Source: Paramacrobiotus metropolitanus (lineage: Eukaryota; Tardigrada; Eutardigrada; Parachela; Macrobiotidae). From it: 64,000 nt of DNA. Numbering within the stretch: position 1 is the stretch's first letter; each line of letters begins with the position of its first letter. This document shows positions 22,270-33,914 of this stretch, one piece after another. The position numbers were made by a program, and so were the translations under genes. The stretch spans positions 930,001 through 994,000 of the forward strand of contig NW_026570252.1 in the NCBI RefSeq assembly GCF_019649055.1. Direction: 5' to 3'. Under the pieces are notes generated by a model. The model made no database searches, was not told the origin of the DNA, and saw only the letters and a list, made by a program, of their open reading frames with translations.

Positions 22270-25200
22270 ATGGCGACTCTGAACGGCAGCGAGCCGGTGC
22301 CGGTATGGATGGAATACAGCGGCTGGAGTGCGGCATGGTTTATCATCCATCTGACCATTAGCCAGGCAGGCGGCGCCGTGCATCTCCTGCTCATCGGGGT
22401 GCTACTGCTGGAGCGGCGGCTGCGCGGGGGTTCCGGCGGATTAGTACTGCATCTGGTGGTGTTAGAAGGGCTGGTGTGCGGGGTGCACATGCCCCTAGCC
22501 GCCATCTTATCCGATGGGATGCAACGCGGACGCTGGGATATTCGGCCGGTGTGCCCGGTGATACACTTCCTGTTCTTGACCACTAGTCAGGCCGGGTACT
22601 GGACGTCCTTTTTCTTGGCGGTAGGTGCCTGCGTATTTTATTGCCGGGTGTTGAGTGGTATTTTTACTAACTAATTCAGTCGACGTCTGGAAGATAATTA
22701 AGGACACTTTATTTCCCTTTCCGGGAGATATTACTCTTAAACGATTTTGTAATTATCGCTCATGCACGAAGACATTTCAGTAATTAAGGCCATGTTGACT
22801 GCGTCTGCTGGTTAAGCGTTCCGAACTTGCGCTAATCAAAATTCGGAGCAGGATTCCCTTTCTGACATCATAAAAAGTATAACATTTTTCCTTAAAGACT
22901 TTGTAAGTATCGCTCATAAACAAGGAATCGCCAACTAGGCTCATGTTTATGATGTCTGCTGATAAGGCGCGTTGTGTAAAGTAAAAATCTGGTAGAATAT
23001 TCCCTTTCCGGTAGATATTAGGTACTCCTAGACGATTATGTAATTATCGCTCATGAACGAGGATTTCTCAGTAATTAAAGAAGCGTTGATTGCGCCTGCT
23101 GGTCAAACTTTGTGCTAATTAAAATTCGGGATAGAATTCCCTTTTTGACATCATACCAAGCATTACGTTTTTTCTAAAGGACTTGTAAGAATCGCTCATG
23201 AACGAGGAACCGCGCTTACCATAAGCTCACGTTAATTACGTCTGCTAATCAGACGTTTCGTCAAATAAAAGTCTGGGATAATATTCCCTTTCCGGTAGAT
23301 ATTAGTACTGCTTCAGGCGCAACCAGATGGTCAGTTCATACAAAGCCAATGAATTTTTCTCAGTGAAGACTGAAAAACGCCGGTATTTTCCTGTGTGAGT
23401 AATGTCGTAAATTGTATGTTTCTGTACTTAAGTATAGCAAGAATATCGAATCAAATAGTACTGGAAGATTGGCTGTACTTTGCCCTTTTGCGGAGCTGTT
23501 TATCAGTATATTGCAGTGATTATTGAGCCAGGAGTGACTAACGATACCGCAGCAACGCGTATCTGTTTTCTGTTTACTGTACTATGGTCAGCGTACGTAC
23601 TTCGCACCTATTGCTTCGCGCGGTATATTAACGTGTTTTACGTGAGCATCTGTACAAAGGCTGACCAAAAGAGCGCAGTAATTTATTTTCTAACAAATTT
23701 AACAACTTTAGCTGTGCAGATTTACCGGCTTCCTCGGTAAACGTATAAGGTTAACAGCTTAAAACCGGTCAGCTTTTATTATTAAAAGTCCATATCAAAC
23801 AGCCAAAAGCATTCACAAATTTATTAATTTAATATTCAAGGTGGATGCGCCCAGTTTTCGGTTCAACTGGTTATACAGTATGCAGTTTACCAACGGTGCA
23901 TTAACAATTAACGCCGAATTAGCCAAGCAAATATCGGAAATTTGGAATAATTTTACACGGCTTCCTTGTGCATTTTATAAAGCAAAATTTAAAGGCAGTA
24001 CCATATACTGCTGAGTGAAAAGACATCGCCGTGTTCATCCATGTGTATCTTTGCATCAGCACAGCGGCTTAAAAAGGGAAAATCTAATTAAGCATTTATA
24101 ATCGGCCGTGATAAATACCAGGAGAACACCAGGCAATATAGGACAGTAATGCGATTAATCATGGATGACATCGAATGACGTCGGCACGCCTGTCTCCCTT
24201 AATTGCCATGATCCCGTACGTTCAACCCACTGGCATGCTCAGCGCCAAGGGCGGTCTTTAGGGTTGATGGCGTCGACGGCGCAGCAGTAGACCTTCCGCC
24301 CGGTGATGCAGCGTTTCCCGTCGCCCTTCCGGTCGTTCTTCGTCTCCACCATGTTATCCGGACATTCACCGTCGCAGAAGGGCGCCGTGCCGTACCACCG
24401 GCACGTCAAAATATCCGCTGCTCCCGTGGTTAAGATATTCGCCACGATCACCGTGATCATCGCGCAATATAGTAATTTATTCGACATTATCACTAACCGG
24501 CGAATAATGCCTATATGGCGAATAATAATCTAGAAATTATTTTTGTTGTAGTCGGGTAAAATCAGCCTAGTTAACAAGGATGGATAAATAATGTTCGAGA
24601 CAAGTATTCGGTAATTATATTAGCTTGGAGATAACTGTGCAGTTTTGTGTATAATTAAAAGAAGAGAACGGCTGCCCAAGTTTGAAGTCATTCAGCAAGA
24701 AAGATGAGCACATTCTGAGCTTGTTAGGTGGCTTATGTCACTTTGTGTGAATAACAGCCGGCTAATCTGGCGGGTCATCAGCAGTGCAAAGGTCATATTA
24801 GCCGAATTGTTGCTCGGTGTACAGGTTTATACACGATTTAGGACATTAATTATTCTCTCCGTCAGACCAGTGGACTAGACTGTACAGCAGGTATTAACAA
24901 ATAACAGTAATCAGTTATGCCACTATAAAAAAATTAAAAATTGTTAATTAAAAATTTTAATATGATTAATAATTAATTATTAAAATAATTAATAGAAGTA
25001 TACTGCATTGAATAATTTTTAAATTCTCCTTCTAATAACGAGAACATCTTCTGTAGTTCATAAGGGCAGTACTTTATTTATCTTTTAGTTATTATTTCAA
25101 CTGTAAATCGTACGTTAGTGTGACGCTTGACCAGCAGAATTATACACAACCTCACGACTCGCGTTCACTGGGAATTCCTCGTTCATGAGCGATAATTACA

Positions 25201-28200
25201 AAGTTCAATCCCAATACAGCAGTTAACTAACGGCATCGCCCACTGTTCACAGGTCAACCGGTTCATCGCGGCCGCCATCCCCCACCTCTACCCGCGCCTC
25301 ACCCGCCCGCCGGCCATCCTGGCCATGCTCACCGCCAGCTGGACGGTAGCCGTCAGCACCACCGCGCCGCTCTTCGCGCAGCACGGCGGCGTGATGACGG
25401 TGCTGCCGCCGTGGATGGCCTGCGGGATCCGCGTCACTAGCGTCCCTTTGCGCACCGCCGCCCAGGTGGTGGGCGTGTATATCCCGCTCGTGGGGTCCGT
25501 GGTGTTGTATGCGGTGTCGGTGGTGTTGTTGAGCCGGCAGCGGCGGCGCCGTGTGGCGGAGGAGGGCCGGAAGGCGGTCCCGGAGCGGCGGCTGCGGGTG
25601 GCGCGGATGCTGTTGGTGTCGACGGTGGTGCTGGGGCTGGCGTATGTCCCGGGGGTGGTGCTGTTGGCGCAGTATAAGAGTGTCGTCGCGGGGCTGCCGG
25701 TGGTGGATCTGTGGATAAGGACGCTGTTTCTCCTGGCGTACGCCGTACAACCGGTAAATAAAAAGATGGAATAAAAGATTATAAATGCTGTAAAAAAAGT
25801 ACCAAATTAATGCGAAATAAATTATCATAAAATACGAAAAAAAATGCAAATTAAGAACCAGTACAAGCTTGTCCGGTAATTTCCTACGTAAAGGTACAAA
25901 CAGCACATATTTAGCGCTGAGTTTGTCCTATGGCAATTGCCACTACACTACGTCGTAAATTTGTGTATTTCGCTGTATTGATTCGTAAGAAATTACCGGA
26001 CAAGCTTGTACTATGAACTACATATCTTACAAAACGCACGAGTACAATTAAAAGCAAACTAAATATCATCAAATTATAAGAAATCCGAACAGGTTGCAAA
26101 TCAATAAAAAGCTGTGCTTTACTAAATGTGCAAGATTAATGCGGATAAATTACCACAGAACGCGAAATTCTCGCATATTGCAGGAATATCACAATAAATG
26201 CTGTACAGAATGTAAAAATGCGAATTAAGTATTTGCACTATAAAATTATGTAAGTCTAAACATATACATATAAAATTGTTTTATTTATTATTTCTATACA
26301 TGATTTGAAATATCGCGACACTTTTCGTCATAGATGACTTAACTACACCTTAATTATACGTCTCTATATTGAATTACGGTTTTCAATTTTATAACCTGCA
26401 TATATTTTAATTTAATTTTTTTTGTTCGTATTTAATTATAATTTTCTTAATTTTAATTGCACCCTGTTTTTAGATAGTTTTCAAAACATTTGAATAATAA
26501 ACGGATTTATACTTTGCACCCATGGTTAAAAGCGCAAAGGTCACATGCGCATGTAGGAGAATTACGGTGCGTTTTTGCATAGACTGTACTCGGTAATATA
26601 ATTAATTTTATGTAATGCGGTAATTATGTAAGTACCGAAATGGACATCAAATTAACGGAGCGTCACAGCGCCATGAATTGGCGGTTTTGGGATGAGGTGA
26701 TGATGCAGCTCTTCCGGTGTCATTTCGGAACACCTTCGCGAAGGGCAACATGTACCGAGAAATTTATATACAGCATATCACGATAAATAAATCATCGGAT
26801 TAACTACGGTATACGAAATTATTGATCGGTGAGAGCAGCTCACACCCACATAACGAGGTACGTGCACCGTGTGACTGTTACTGGCGCGAGATTAGCAGAA
26901 ATTAATTTCGCTGGGTAGATGCACGTTTACCGATTTAGATACGGGAACATTTGTTGTCCCATCACTGCAAAGAGTAGTTTAATATATTAATTATCACACA
27001 ATTGTGGAAAAATAATAACAACATTATGAGAAAACGAAAAAAAATTATTTCAAATTGTATTGCGTAAAAAAATAAATCCAAAATAAGCCTGTAGAGAATA
27101 TTTCATTTATACATCCAAATAATAAAATACTCGTACATACCTACTCGTAGTTTGTTAGCTTAAGGGAAGTGGCCCGGTACATGGTGCCAAATTCGTGTAC
27201 ATGCATGAAAACTTTCACTTTTGCGCACTCCCAAACACATTTTGTTTCGGTTTATGACATTCTGTAGCCAGGAGATTTGTATACAGTGACGTGAAACCCC
27301 TTTGTGCGCGCAACATCTGTTTCGGGAGTTATGGCTGCTAGAAAATTCCAAAAAGTTAAAATGCATTCAAGTGTACCAAAAGTCTCATTATAGACCGATC
27401 CCTTTCAAATTTTGCACGTAAATGCGCATAACCATGATTTAACAGGGGCTCCACCAGACCCCTGACGACCTCGGGACATTTTTTTAGAGCAAATCTGACC
27501 TCGGGATAATTTTCAGCGCATTTTTCTGATACAGAAACCATTTTTCAAAATTTTTTTCGGAAGAAAAAATTTCTGACTGCCGGGGCCCCATACGCCCCTC
27601 AAATACCTTGGGCGGTTGCAATGGCGCCACAAAAATATCTTTTATTTTGGCCTTCTGAACACTTTTTCTAGGTAAATCGATATCGCTGATTCTGAATATG
27701 CTATCAGAAAAATGGTTTAATTCGAAGAAAATAATATTTTTTCGATAAAAACAAAATTTTGCGAAATCAATCCAAAAATTTTAAAACTTAAAATTCTTCT
27801 TTCGTATACCTAAAACAATTTTTCTGACAACATATTCAGAATCAGCGATATCGATTTACCTAGAAAAAGTGTTTAAAAGGCCAAAATAAAAGATATTTTT
27901 GTGCGGCCATTGCAACCGCCCAAGGTATTTGAGGGGCGTGTGGGCCCCGGCAGTCAGAAATTTTTTCTTCCGAAAAACATTTTGAGAAATGGTTTCTAAA
28001 TCAGAAAAATGCGCTGAAAATTATCCCGAGGTCAGATTTGCTCTAAAAAAATGTCCCGAGGTCGTCAGGGGTCTCGTCTGACCATGAAGACCGTTCTTAC
28101 ACGGATCCAGACTTCCACGATTTTTTTCGAATTTCAAAATGAATTTTAAAAATTTGAAATTCATTTTAAAAGTTGAAATACGTGCTAGAACACTGGATCG

Positions 28201-28542
28201 GTGTAAAAACGGTGTTCATGATTATGCGCAGTTACGTTCAAAATTTGAAAGGGATCGGTCCATAATCAGACTTTTGCTACACCTGAATGCATTTGAACTT
28301 TGTGCATAATATTCCGGAGAAATCACCATAGCTTGCAAAACAGTCAACGGTAACTTTTTTTAATTGTTTAGGTGGTGTTTTTCGTCTTGAACTTCGATTA
28401 CCAGCACGCACTGCGGCATTTACTGCGGTGGCGGCCGTGCGGCGGCCGGACGCCGGACACCCGGCAGCGTGTGTCCACGTTGTCGCAGCCCGCGGCGGAT
28501 TCCGAGCAGCTGCACCGCAAGCCTCACAAGGACTCCACATAA
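22270..28542 (+). CDS. Rhodopsin-like (class A) G-protein-coupled receptor
   Basis: Three exons (22270-22620, 25253-25753 and 28372-28542), all junctions in phase 0 with AG/GT signals, give 340 residues with seven hydrophobic segments. The short N-terminus has an N-glycosylation site (NGS). TM3 is entered through a conserved Cys (VCPVIHFLF) and ends LAVNRFIAA, so the DRY motif is NRF. Extracellular loop 2 has the partner Cys (PWMACG). Exon 2 covers TM4-TM6, with a very basic third intracellular loop (SRQRRRRVAEEGRK). TM7 spans the exon 2/3 junction and reads VQPVVFF, a variant of NPxxY. Helix 8 and a basic tail follow. The ligand is unknown. Intron 1 holds a satellite array and an antisense gene; intron 2 holds two MITEs. 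A start at 22228 would use repeat-derived sequence and is less likely. Confidence 0.85.
22705..23310. repeat. Tandem satellite, about 145-bp monomer in 290-bp dimers
   Basis: The phrase ATTCCCTTTCCGGTAGATATTA recurs at about 22706, 23000 and 23284. Between these, at about 22852 and 23136, a related monomer begins TTCCCTTT.TGACATCATA. All monomers share a core like GTAATTATCGCTCATGAACGAGGA. This is a higher-order tandem array inside GPCR intron 1. A piece in inverted orientation lies at about 25170-25210. Confidence 0.75.
24239..24493 (-). CDS. Small secreted six-cysteine protein, nested antisense in GPCR intron 1
   Basis: A single 84-residue ORF. It starts with a signal peptide (hydrophobic stretch LLYCAMITVIVANIL, likely cleaved near GAA). 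The mature part has six cysteines in the pattern CRWYGTAPFCDGEC ... C ... CC, with the second half around CITGRKVYCC. This WYGTAPFCDG.C motif recurs in small secreted proteins of unknown function in several invertebrates, as far as I recall. Three disulphides are likely. It lies wholly within intron 1 of the receptor on the other strand and shows no introns. Coding composition is GC-rich like neighbouring exons. The function is unknown. Confidence 0.75.
   Translation of the reverse strand: MIMSNKLLYCAMITVIVANILTTGAADILTCRWYGTAPFCDGECPDNMVETKNDRKGDGKRCITGRKVYCCAVDAINPKDRPWR
25860..26012. mobile_element. Short MITE with 29-bp inverted ends
   Basis: The 153-bp element has terminal repeats AGTACAAGCTTGTCCGGTAA and the exact mirror at the right end, extending to about 29 bp with one gap. 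It lies in GPCR intron 2. A related fragment is at 2270-2310. Confidence 0.7.
27160..28360. mobile_element. Long foldback relative of the TTAA MITE family, copy 3
   Basis: The left end is TTAAGGGAAGTGGCCCGGTAC followed by the family hallmark (AAAACTTTCACTTTTGCGCAC). It then carries very long inverted arms (about 27354-27745 and 27822-28295) that other copies lack or keep only as remnants. The right terminal repeat is missing or decayed just before GPCR exon 3. Non-coding. It sits immediately upstream of the last GPCR exon. Confidence 0.65.
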
Positions 28543-29248
28543 TTATATAGAAATACTAATTCGAATTATCAGCATTAATTTGTTTTACATTTAAATAGTT
28601 CATGCAGTTTTTATTTACTCAATCGGGTATTATTTTAATTTATTTTATTAATGCATTTCTGTAGTTTTAATTGCCATTGCAATAATGCCGCGAATGAACA
28701 TTGAATTGTAAGATATAATTGTTTACATACGAGCGACTTTGTCGTCATTTTCTTGTGTCGGCATATTGTTGTTGTTTGCACTCAAATGCCGGTTGGTAAA
28801 AATTGAAAATTTGTAATGACCATTAATCAGTAATTGTTGTTGTTCGGAATGTGCATCAACCGTCGGCTGACTCGCTCAATTACGAAATAAAAACATGGGC
28901 TACCGTGTTTTTGTTAACACCGCCTCCGGCGCACCGCCGACACTTGCCGGAAAAAAATATGAATGGAAAAGCGAAAAATTCCACTCGCTGTGTTTACTGA
29001 TCAACACTTTTTCATCCGTTCTATATACGCACATAATTTTGTCTATAAGGCAAACCACAATTTTCCGATAGCGATCGGCCGTATTAATTTCCCAGAAATC
29101 GAAATTTAATTTAAATTCCGCGCGTGTATTTTATCCATAATTAATTCCACTTTAATTACGAGTGTATTAAAAAAATCGAAATTTATCTAATTTATTTTCC
29201 GCGCGTGTATAATTTATCCATAATTAATTCCAATTAATTTATAATATT
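28543..29248. other. Intergenic between GPCR and serpin 1
   Basis: AT-rich. The phrase CGCGCGTGTAT...TTTATCCATAATTAATTCCA occurs twice just before the serpin start (about 29120 and 29203), as a short direct duplication of about 85 bp. It probably contains the serpin promoter. No gene seen. Confidence 0.45.
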
Positions 29249-32200
29249 ATGGAGCAGCTGCGCGGTCCCGTGGAGCATCTGGGCTTCGATATGTTCCACT
29301 GCGGGATGGAGTATGTGGATCAGCAGGATGCCGACGGGCCCAATCAGAATATGGTCATCGGGACGTTTGCGGCAGCCTCGGCCGCCGGATTAATTTATGT
29401 CGGATCCGGTGGGAAGGCCGAACGCCGGCTGTCGAAAATCCTGCATTTTGATAAGATTTTTGAGGAGCGGTGTACGCCGGAGTTGATTACCATCGCGTTC
29501 CGGCAGGCCGTCTCGGTTCTTACAAAACGCCACGACCGCCATTTTCCCATCAAGGTTAGCGCAGAATTTTTATGTACAAGTCAGTAGGATGCAGGGAAGA
29601 AATTAGAAAACGAATAGAATAGAAAAAATAAAAAATAAATGAATCGAGTAAGATAAACTATAGGTAAAATTACATTAAATATCAGTTATCACAGGTTTAC
29701 AGTATACACAAAAAGTAAATGGACAAGAAATTTAAACTATAAGAAATAAATATAGTTTACACGTACGCCGGCAAAATATACGAGTAAATCCGGAAACAAC
29801 ACGACCGGTCAAATACATAATATTATAGTTATATTTATGTTGAATTTGTGGGAATATTATTTATTGTTATAATACACAAAATATGTTTTATTTAACTATC
29901 CATGTGTAGTACATATTTTTCCTGTACGAGCAGTTTTGCGCTCACGTGGAGGGCTTTCGTAATGTTTGCCCGCAACTTTTTCACGTACGGTTCCGTACAC
30001 AAGTACATGTACATGTGCATGTATAAATACAAGTACAATATGTTACAAGTACATGTGCTGCTGTGCACTACATGTACATACGTTCTGCACCGTAAACTAC
30101 TTGTACGATAATGATCGGAAGTATTACGGCAATACACTGAATACAGTAATCGCCACATGTTGCGCCTATAAGGCGTTACTAACAGTGTATTTACGTAGAC
30201 GTTTTACGTGCGGTAAATACTGCGTATTTCAAATTTAAACCGCGTTACTGTAAGCATATACATACATTTTTTTTACCTATGTAATTAATTCCTAATTATC
30301 TTTTATAAAGTAAGGAATTATTTACACAGGTAAGAAATAATAATATTATGACATAAAAAATAATAATTCTGCAAATACAATATCTTGCGTACGAAATACT
30401 GTTTTATCAATAATTATTATTTTGAATATATATGCAAATACAATGTCTTGCGTACGAAATACTGTTTTATCAATAATTATTATTTTGAATATATATTTTG
30501 AATCCTTATTAATGTTATAATAATAAATTATCATATTTGGCTAAGTATGGCATATATAGAACGTTTATTTGCTAAATTATACAATTTTCAAATTAAATTA
30601 AAATAAATTTAATTAAATTACTTTTCAAATTATTAAATTATTTAAATAATAAATAATTAAATTATTATTTATTTTATTGAATAATTTTACTTACAGGAGG
30701 AGAAGATGTGTTCGGCGTTCCAGTTAGTCCTGGCGCACCGCGCCTTCTTCCGCAAGGGCATCCACGTGACCTCCGAGTTCTACAACAACGCCCGCGCCTT
30801 CAGTCTGGATGTCGGGAAGATCGAGGGCCTGAGCGACACCGCCGACCTGGAGACCCTCCGGCAGGAGATCAACGCCTGGGTATCGCAGAACACCCACGGC
30901 CAGGTCCCGGAGACCCTCCCGCCCCTGGCCTTCGTCGACCACGAGGAGGCCCTGACCAATATGTTCCTCATCAGTGTCACCTCGCTTCGCGGGCGCTGGA
31001 TGGAGCCCTTCCCGCCGGAGCGGATCCAGCCCGACACCTTCCGCAACTTCAACGGCTCGGAGGCCAGAATTCACTTTCTGACCGCCCCGGTCGTCCACCT
31101 CCCGTATTTCGAGGACCGGCGCGCCAATGTCCGGTATTTGGAGATTCCGTATGCGAATAACGAGGCGTCGCTGTGTATTTGCCTGCCATATGATGAAAAG
31201 AAAAGGTCATTATTAACTGTAAAAATGCCTGCTACTTTTAATAAAATGGTTATTAATATAATATTCGTGACTGGTCAGTAATTGATAAGGCCGTAATTGA
31301 TAAAGCAATCGCAAAGTACGGCTGTGTTTTAGTAGATATTAATTACTGTTTCACTTAGGGTTTGGTTTATGATAATTTAATTTGTTTAATTACATAGTAT
31401 ATTTTATTTTCGGTTAGAAATTCTTTTATAGACTTTTTTGTAAGTTTCTGTTTTTTTTTTAAATCAGATCAATTATTCTTATTCATTTTTCATTTATATA
31501 TTTTTGTCGATTCTTTTTTAAGTTTTATTTATTTCTTATTTATTGTAGGCTGTTTTTATTTATTTTTGTTTATTTTTATTTTTATTTATTTATCTTTATT
31601 TATTTGATAAGGCAAATTATTTTTTAATTTTTCAAGATTGTTTGTTATTGATTGATTGTTTGTTTATTGATTGTTTGTTTATTAATTAATTTTGTTTTAT
31701 TGAAAGGTCACTGAAACAAATGATGCAACAGCTGGAGTATGGTCAGCTGAAGAAGATTGGCCACCGGAAGCGGTTGCGGAAGGTGGATCTGAAGCTGCCC
31801 ATCTTCCAGGTGCAGCACTGCTTCAATCTCAAAGGCTTCTTTGAGCGGATCGGCGTGGAAGACGGGCCGAATGATGATTTGTCCAAAATGGTCAATGGCG
31901 AGTTTCATGCCTTCCGACTGACCGGCGCCTATCACAAATGTACCTTTGGTGCGTCCACAAAGTTTTAAATTTTTACACGTTTTTCTATACATTTTAACAC
32001 ATAAATTACATACGGGCAATACTGTATTAAGCAAAGTCTTTTACGTTATCCGCTTTGAAACATCCAAAATAAAAATTCTTTGGACAATTTAGCAACGTTT
32101 TTACCTGAATGCTCGTGAATCAGTTTTTTGGTACAACAATCGTCATTTTACTTTCATTTTTAAACGTTTTGAGTGACTTTATTATGCATACTTGTATTAA

Positions 32201-33028
32201 TTTAAATTTTTCCAAATATTTATCAAAAGTCGCTTTCCAGTATTTTCAAATTTATGCAAAATCAATTTCAGATCCTTTTCTCGTTTCATTTATGTGGTAA
32301 ACTGGTAATTACGCAAGAAAACAAAACTACGGAGTATTTTATTTTATAAATATTTAAAGGTTTAAATAACTCGAATTATTTTTTTAAATATTTATACTGA
32401 AATTTATATACTGAAATTTAAAATAGATTTAATTAAACATTTTTTTATATTGTAGTCTTTATTGGGCAAAGGCCATCAGTGTAACAAAAAGTGCATTCGC
32501 GTAATGCTACTTAAAATGATGCAAACTTAAACGTTAAAAATTTTTGTATTTGATTTATTATGTTATGATTTAAAGTGAATTCCGCAGGAAATAAATTTTA
32601 TGGTAGGTATTAATGAGCACGGGACCTGTGCGGAGTATTTCGACGAATCCAACCAACCGGCCACGGGCGACGAGAACACCGTGCAGCACCCGCCGGCACC
32701 GCGCCCGCGCAGCACCTCCTGCGCGTCCAACGTGGCGCCGGTGAAGCGCACCCTGAAATCCACGGTGCTGGAGCCGGTGACCTTTCACGCCACACACCCC
32801 TTCATCTTCGCCGTGCGGCACAACCTCACGGCCATGCTGCTGTTCTGTGGCCGCGTGGTGGATCTGACGCCGAGCGGCGACGCGCCGCAGATGCACGTCA
32901 ACGGCTGTATGTCGGAGACGGCGGTGCGGCCGGTCACGGAGAAGGAGAAGACCTTCCTGGAGCGGACCAAGGAGTGGTTCATGCAGGAGAAGGGGCTCAT
33001 TGGACGCAAACGCACCGGCACTTTATGA
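29249..33028 (+). CDS. Serpin-family protein 1
   Basis: Four exons (29249-29554, 30697-31205, 31707-31948 and 32607-33028), with phases 0, 2 and 1, give 492 residues. Serpin landmarks are a helical N-terminal region (SGGKAERRLSKILHFDK), INAWVSQNTHGQ, the breach region SLRGRWMEPF, the strand LEIPYANNEASLCICLP, and the C-terminal FHATHPFIFAVRHN then LLFCGRVVDL. No signal peptide is visible, so it is probably intracellular. The reactive-centre loop hinge is INEHGTCAEYFDE, lacking the small-residue hinge of inhibitors. The loop from that Gly to the predicted P1 is about 46 residues instead of about 15. By alignment with antithrombin (P1 nine residues before the conserved Phe) P1-P1' is Lys-Ser. 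A C-terminal extension of about 65 residues ends in GLIGRKRTG. It heads a cluster of three paralogues. Confidence 0.85.
30370..30493. repeat. Tandem duplication of a 62-bp unit
   Basis: Two nearly identical copies of a unit starting TGCAAATACAAT and ending TTGAATATATA lie head to tail in serpin 1 intron 1. Confidence 0.85.
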
Positions 33029-33914
33029 TTATTATTTATTCAACGGTGAATTTGTAAACGATTTTCGTCACATAAAATTGACAAAATTGACCAATGATGA
33101 TTTTTTTTTAATTTATTAAAAAAAGCTGACCAATCGCGTTAAATATCATGGAGCGTTTGAGCAACATGTTTAATTTGTGACCCTTTTGTACATAAATTTT
33201 AAGTACATGAATAAAAATAAAAATGCAAAAAATGCTGATTATAAACTTAAAAACGAACTGACACAAACAATTATGTATTTTAAAAAATTAAGAAAATTGA
33301 AAAATATTTATAAATAGCGCATTATAAGAAATTTATACCATCACGTTAATGCCGCATAAAACTTTGGCGTGGAAATAAGCTGCCCTGAAAAAATAAAACT
33401 ATGAAAAAATTATAAAATTACAAAATAAATGCACCCATTGTATTTTTAAAATATTAATTAGCAAAAACATAATAAATGAAAAAAACTTGATCGATCACAA
33501 TAATATCGGGAAAAACTTTGGCACGGCATATGTTTATGACCTTTAGAATGTAAAGCGAGATCATGACAATAAAAAGCGCGCCAAATTGAATAAAAATGTT
33601 GCCGGTGACCTTTGTTATGGTTTCCAGTACATATGAGCATATGAAGCACAAACAGTGTTTATGTTTTATGTCAAACAATGGAGATTTCTCTATCGATAGC
33701 GCATGCTTTGTCATCCTAATTGACGCCCCGGGCGGGCCATAGTACCGGCTTGGGTAATTAGCGGAAAAATGTAAGATTCCGTGTTTACATTCTGCCTCTC
33801 GTTGACGATGGTCTAGACACACAAACACACCAAAAATAATACCACACAATTTATTATCAGCATTTTATTCGGTGGAATATTGGGAATATTGATCATTTAA
33901 TTTTTTTATTTGGA
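33029..33914. other. Intergenic between serpins 1 and 2
   Basis: AT-rich, no gene recognised. An open frame on the minus strand (about 33450-33850) has no family resemblance and low-complexity composition, so it is left out. The serpin 2 promoter should be here. Confidence 0.4.

Noticed and set aside
25247-25906. Minus-strand ORF of 219 codons opposite GPCR exon 2
   Set aside because: Antisense shadow of the receptor exon; His/Arg/Gln-rich and without domain structure.
31420-31700. Possible regulatory T-rich tract
   Set aside because: Low-complexity TTTAT repeats in an intron; nothing specific can be claimed.
33454-33849. Minus-strand ORF between serpins 1 and 2
   Set aside because: Composition is not like the window's exons and there is no family match.
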